Source of the DNA: a virus
DNA: 30,852 nucleotides
Strand: one strand, 5' to 3'
Virus record (IMG/VR): IMGVR_UViG_3300020436_000051
Location: 1 to 30,852 of that record
Position numbers and translations under genes: made by a program. This document shows, in pieces, positions 28,343 to 30,852 of this stretch; position 1 is the stretch's first letter; every line of letters begins with the position of its first letter. The notes under the pieces were generated by a model. It saw only the letters and a program-made list of their open reading frames with translations. It was not told the origin of the DNA and did no database searches.

Positions 28343-29245
28343 ATGACACAGACTAAGGCACAGTTAGTAGATCTATCAGTAGAGGGTGTAAATGCTAATA
28401 ATTTAAGTTCTGGTACTATACCAGATGCTAGATTCCCTGCAGTTTTACCAGCTGTATCAGGTGCAAATTTAACAAATTTACCTGCTAGTAGTAGTGGTAT
28501 TAGTCATGTTGTTGAGGACACGAGTCCGCAACTTGGTGGAAATTTAGACGTATTAACGAGAGAGATAACCACAAGTACAACTAATGGAGATATAGTATTT
28601 ACTCCAGATGGAACAGGAATCATAAAAATAAAAGGTGCAGGATCTACAGACGGAACACTTCAATTAAACTGTTCAGCACAATCACATGGTGTGAAGATAA
28701 AGTCTCCTGCTCATAGTGCAGGGCAATCTTACACTATGGTTTTACCAGACAACCAGATAGCAGCAGACAAATTTTTGAAGGTGAAAAGTATAACAGGAAG
28801 TGGTGCAACTGCAGTAGGGCAGCTGGAATATTCTGGGGTAAGTGTCTTTGAACCTAATGTTTTGCAAGAGTCATTTCATAATGACACAAATGCTATTACT
28901 GGTACATATAATCATGACATTTTAACCTATGGGATGGTATGGAATGGATCAACTAATGCTTCTGGTGCTTTTACTTTTAATATAAGAGGAGATGGGAGCA
29001 CTACATTTGATAGTTTAATAAGCACTGGTAAAGTCACGACAATGACAATATTTTCTGCGAATAATAATACTTCATATTATATGTCTGCTTTTCAAATTGA
29101 TGGATCAACCCAAACTGTAAAATGGGCAGGTGGATCTGCACCATCAGCTGCTGAGGGTAGCGGTGTGGATGTCTACTCTATGACGATAATGAAAACTGCT
29201 GCAAATACTTATTCAGTATTTGGTAATTTAACTAACTTTGCTTGA
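28343..29245 (+). CDS. Tail fibre protein, cassette 5 (partner of glycine-rich adhesin)
   Basis: A 300-residue fibre, 13 kb from the main fibre array. It begins MTQTKAQLVDLSVEGVNANN and then has DARFPAVLPAVSGANLTNLP, the ELGGNLDV-type module (LGGNLDVLTREITTSTTNGD) as in the fibre at 14076, and a diverged copy of the shared central module (AQSHGVKIKSPAHSAGQSYT, GSGATAVGQLEY). The C-terminal domain (W-A-G-G-S-A-P, then GSGVDVYSMTIMK, VFGNLT) matches that of the fibre at 9368. As there, a glycine-rich protein follows directly (TGATG overlap), so the pairing of this tip with such adhesins is repeated. Confidence 0.8.
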   Translation: MTQTKAQLVDLSVEGVNANNLSSGTIPDARFPAVLPAVSGANLTNLPASSSGISHVVEDTSPQLGGNLDVLTREITTSTTNGDIVFTPDGTGIIKIKGAGSTDGTLQLNCSAQSHGVKIKSPAHSAGQSYTMVLPDNQIAADKFLKVKSITGSGATAVGQLEYSGVSVFEPNVLQESFHNDTNAITGTYNHDILTYGMVWNGSTNASGAFTFNIRGDGSTTFDSLISTGKVTTMTIFSANNNTSYYMSAFQIDGSTQTVKWAGGSAPSAAEGSGVDVYSMTIMKTAANTYSVFGNLTNFA

Positions 29246-30222
29246 TGAAAGAAAATTTTAGAAAAGAAAGTCCTATTTTATCTTTACCGAGTCTTGGTGG
29301 TGGAGCTAATGCACCTTCGGTAGCAGGAGGAGGAGCAGTAGAACCTGCAATAGGTCAAGTCGAATATACATCTGCTGGTACGTACAATTGGACTTGTCCT
29401 GCAGATGGAAGTATAACTACAGTTTCTGTAGTATGTATAGGAGCAGGAGGGGCAGCTCAAACTTATGGTGGAGTTGGTGGCTCATTAGCCTACAAAAACA
29501 ATATAACCGTAACACCAGGTCAGACATATCAAATTGTTGTAGGAGCGACAAACACAACTAGCATGGGGTATGGTCAGTTAGCTAATGCTTCTGCCGGTCC
29601 TAGCAGTGCTTTTGGGACTACTGCTACAGGTGGTCATGGAGGATATGTTACCAGCCACGCTGCACCATATGGTTCAAGAAAAACTATTGGTACAAACTAT
29701 GACGGAGGTGGTAGAGGAGGTATGGGATCACAGGATTACTATGCTTCAGGTGTAGGCTATTATTCAGGTGCAGGAGGAGGTGCAGGCGGTTATAGTGGTG
29801 ATGGGGGTAATGGAGCTTTTGGTGGCTCATCAAGTAATACAAATGGTGTTAATGCTCAGGCTGGGGCAGGAGGAGGAGGCGGTGGAGCAGCCCACTATTT
29901 AGCTTCAAAACTAGGAGGAGCAGGAGGCGGAACTGGTATATATGGTGAAGGATCTAGTGGTGCAGCAGGTACTACTTCAAGCACTCAATCCACATCTATA
30001 GGACATGGTGGATCTGGTGGTACGGATGGTATGCAAGCAAGATCTGGGACTGGTACTGCTGCTACTCAACCATATGGTGGACAATTTGGAGGAGGTTCAG
30101 GTATTATTTATGCAGATACAAATACATTTCCAATTGACACAACTAAACAAAATGGGGCAGTCAGATTTATATATCCTGGTGATGTAAGACAATTTCCTTC
30201 AACACGAACAGCAAACGAGTAA
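29245..30222 (+). CDS. Glycine-rich receptor-binding adhesin, gp38-like (cassette 5)
   Basis: The frame opens at TTG 29242, but ATG 29245, overlapping the fibre stop as TGATG, is the likely start, giving 325 residues. The N-terminal 35 residues include SPILSLPSLGGGANAP, then a beta domain (EYTSAGTYNWTCPADGSITT, VVCIGAGGAAQTYGG). A long glycine-rich core follows (GGGRGGMGS, GAGGGAGGYSGDGGNG, GAGGGGGGAAHY, GGAGGGTG) and the end reads GAVRFIYPGDVRQFPSTRT, a C-terminal signature I know from cyanomyovirus fibres. It is thus probably the receptor-contacting tip. The ORF in another frame near 30005 is a shadow. Confidence 0.75.
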   Translation: MKENFRKESPILSLPSLGGGANAPSVAGGGAVEPAIGQVEYTSAGTYNWTCPADGSITTVSVVCIGAGGAAQTYGGVGGSLAYKNNITVTPGQTYQIVVGATNTTSMGYGQLANASAGPSSAFGTTATGGHGGYVTSHAAPYGSRKTIGTNYDGGGRGGMGSQDYYASGVGYYSGAGGGAGGYSGDGGNGAFGGSSSNTNGVNAQAGAGGGGGGAAHYLASKLGGAGGGTGIYGEGSSGAAGTTSSTQSTSIGHGGSGGTDGMQARSGTGTAATQPYGGQFGGGSGIIYADTNTFPIDTTKQNGAVRFIYPGDVRQFPSTRTANE

Positions 30223-30224
30223 CT

Positions 30225-30497
30225 ATGAGTATTTACAAAATTGAAACAAGCCAAATTAATTCAATGGAGGCAGTTATTAAAACAAGTGAATATGATCAAA
30301 TTGATTTATCAGAAGTAACAGATATAGAAGGAACACATGCTTCTTTAAGATTCATTATGGATTCAAATATATTCATTAATAAATCATCTGTAAATTTAAA
30401 AATATTAAATCCAGACTTTGATCCAGAGGGGAAGATGGATGAGTATATGACTGAGTTAAAAAATGCCACAAGTGGTAATGTTGAAAAAATATCTTAA
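30225..30497 (+). CDS. Small protein after the adhesin, possibly an assembly helper
   Basis: A 90-residue acidic protein, 2 bases after the glycine-rich gene. It has SIYKIETSQINSMEAVIKTS, then IDLSEVTDIEGTHASLRFIM and NLKILNPDFDPEGKMDEYMT. No membrane segment is seen. Its place right behind the adhesin suggests a chaperone role like those of the chaperone-type genes in the main array, but it has none of their W/YR/LRDIP signature. The family is not recognised. Confidence 0.5.
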   Translation: MSIYKIETSQINSMEAVIKTSEYDQIDLSEVTDIEGTHASLRFIMDSNIFINKSSVNLKILNPDFDPEGKMDEYMTELKNATSGNVEKIS

Positions 30498-30502
30498 GAT
30501 AC

Positions 30503-30510
30503 AATAAATA
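30503..30510 (+). promoter_or_regulatory. Weak late-type box before the PsbN-like gene
   Basis: AATAAATA (7 of 8 to the T4 late octamer) lies 12 bases before the ATG at 30523. The leader would be very short, as with the same box before the gene at 15728, so its use is uncertain. Confidence 0.2.
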
Positions 30511-30522
30511 TCTTTTTTTCAT

Positions 30523-30753
30523 ATGCAGATAGTAAATTTTTTTCTATCTAGACCGTCTGTTTACACTCTTCCCGGAACTTGGGAAAAACAACCTTTAATT
30601 AAACATGGTAATTATGCTGGTTTGCCACCAGAGGGACAAATAATTGCTATTATTCTGATACTGCTATTCTTAGTCACTGGATATGGACTATATGTAGCTT
30701 TTGGACCACCTAATAAAAATTTGACTGATCCTTGGGATGAGCACGACGATTAA
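30523..30753 (+). CDS. psbN: PsbN-like photosystem II protein with N-terminal extension
   Basis: A 76-residue protein. Residues about 36-76 match PsbN: one membrane helix ([20 protein letters not shown]) followed by [19 protein letters not shown], very close to the PsbN C-terminal pattern 'TG(F/Y)G(L/I)Y.AFGPPS..L.DPF(D/E).H.D' of marine cyanobacteria. Cellular PsbN is about 43-46 residues; here about 34 extra residues precede the helix ([20 protein letters not shown]), with no in-frame ATG closer to it. PsbN in chloroplasts aids assembly and repair of the photosystem II core and sits in thylakoids. In a phage it would presumably keep photosynthesis running during infection. It follows a fibre cassette, not other photosynthesis genes. 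Confidence 0.7.
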   Translation: MQIVNFFLSRPSVYTLPGTWEKQPLIKHGNYAGLPPEGQIIAIILILLFLVTGYGLYVAFGPPNKNLTDPWDEHDD

Positions 30754-30826
30754 AGCAATCTTAAAATTCATTATTATTTTTTCTGGTGTAGTAACTTTTT
30801 TTGAAATTTTTTCAGTTTTCTTTTAA
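30737..30826 (+). CDS. Possible 29-residue hydrophobic peptide
   Basis: A tiny ORF that starts inside the last codons of the PsbN-like gene (ATG 30737) and ends at TAA 30824-30826. The product ([20 protein letters not shown]...) is basic at the start and one membrane helix thereafter, ending in Phe. This is the shape of a one-helix photosystem-type peptide, but AT-rich DNA gives Phe/Ile-rich frames easily. No ribosome site is evident. Confidence 0.25.
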   Translation: MSTTIKAILKFIIIFSGVVTFFEIFSVFF

Positions 30827-30852
30827 TTTTTTAAAATAATCTCCAGCATTTT

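Noticed and set aside
28332-28344. AATATAAATG resembling a late box at the start of the fibre at 28343
   Set aside because: The box overlaps the start codon, so a transcript could not carry the ATG in the usual way; it is AT-rich chance.
1-30852. CRISPR array, tRNA genes or a diversity-generating retroelement
   Set aside because: No evenly spaced repeat series, no tRNA-like fold and no reverse transcriptase-like protein were seen; the repeats found are fibre modules or two-copy elements.

Overview
The window is a stretch of a double-stranded DNA phage genome, almost certainly a marine cyanophage. It is AT-rich, and its genes are short and tightly packed, with many ATGA and TAATG stop/start overlaps. 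The fibre proteins carry segments I know from cyanophage tail fibres, and several small genes (15.7-19.4 kb) resemble conserved cyanomyovirus structural or secreted proteins. Two small genes look host-derived: a PsbN-like photosystem II protein at the right end and an NblA-like phycobilisome-degradation adaptor at 21.0 kb. No terminase, portal, major capsid or polymerase gene is visible, so I cannot assign the morphotype firmly. I lean to a T4-like cyanomyovirus or a relative of one.

Layout. 1-4.3 kb: virion structural genes, starting with a gene cut by the window edge and ending with a 758-residue protein that carries three copies of a beta-type domain and a SWIM-like CxC...CxH motif. 4.3-15.7 kb: a large array of tail-fibre and receptor-binding genes built from shuffled modules. 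Two kinds of cassette recur: fibre followed by a glycine-rich gp38-like adhesin, and fibre followed by a tail-assembly-chaperone-like protein. The cassettes are bordered by near-identical intergenic repeats and share nearly identical DNA inside the genes. 15.7-19.4 kb: small membrane or structural proteins and a reverse-strand block of three secreted proteins with signal peptides. 19.4-22.3 kb: small genes, an HNH endonuclease, the NblA-like protein and a GH24-like lysozyme. 22.2-27.5 kb: a mainly reverse-strand block with a DUF1599/Nmad1-type protein, a Dam-like methyltransferase with an altered catalytic motif, three unknown proteins and a degenerate tandem HNH/HTH protein. 27.5-27.9 kb: a gene-free region with paired direct and inverted repeats. 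27.9-30.5 kb: two small genes and another fibre plus glycine-rich adhesin cassette. 30.5-30.8 kb: the PsbN-like gene and a tiny overlapping hydrophobic ORF.

How it works together. Most of the coding capacity goes to adsorption: several alternative fibre tips, their chaperones and their adhesins, with DNA-level traces of module exchange. The remaining genes look like lysis, small host-takeover genes aimed at the photosynthetic apparatus, and DNA modification or homing functions. All assignments rest on reading the sequence and remembered family features; no searches were run.
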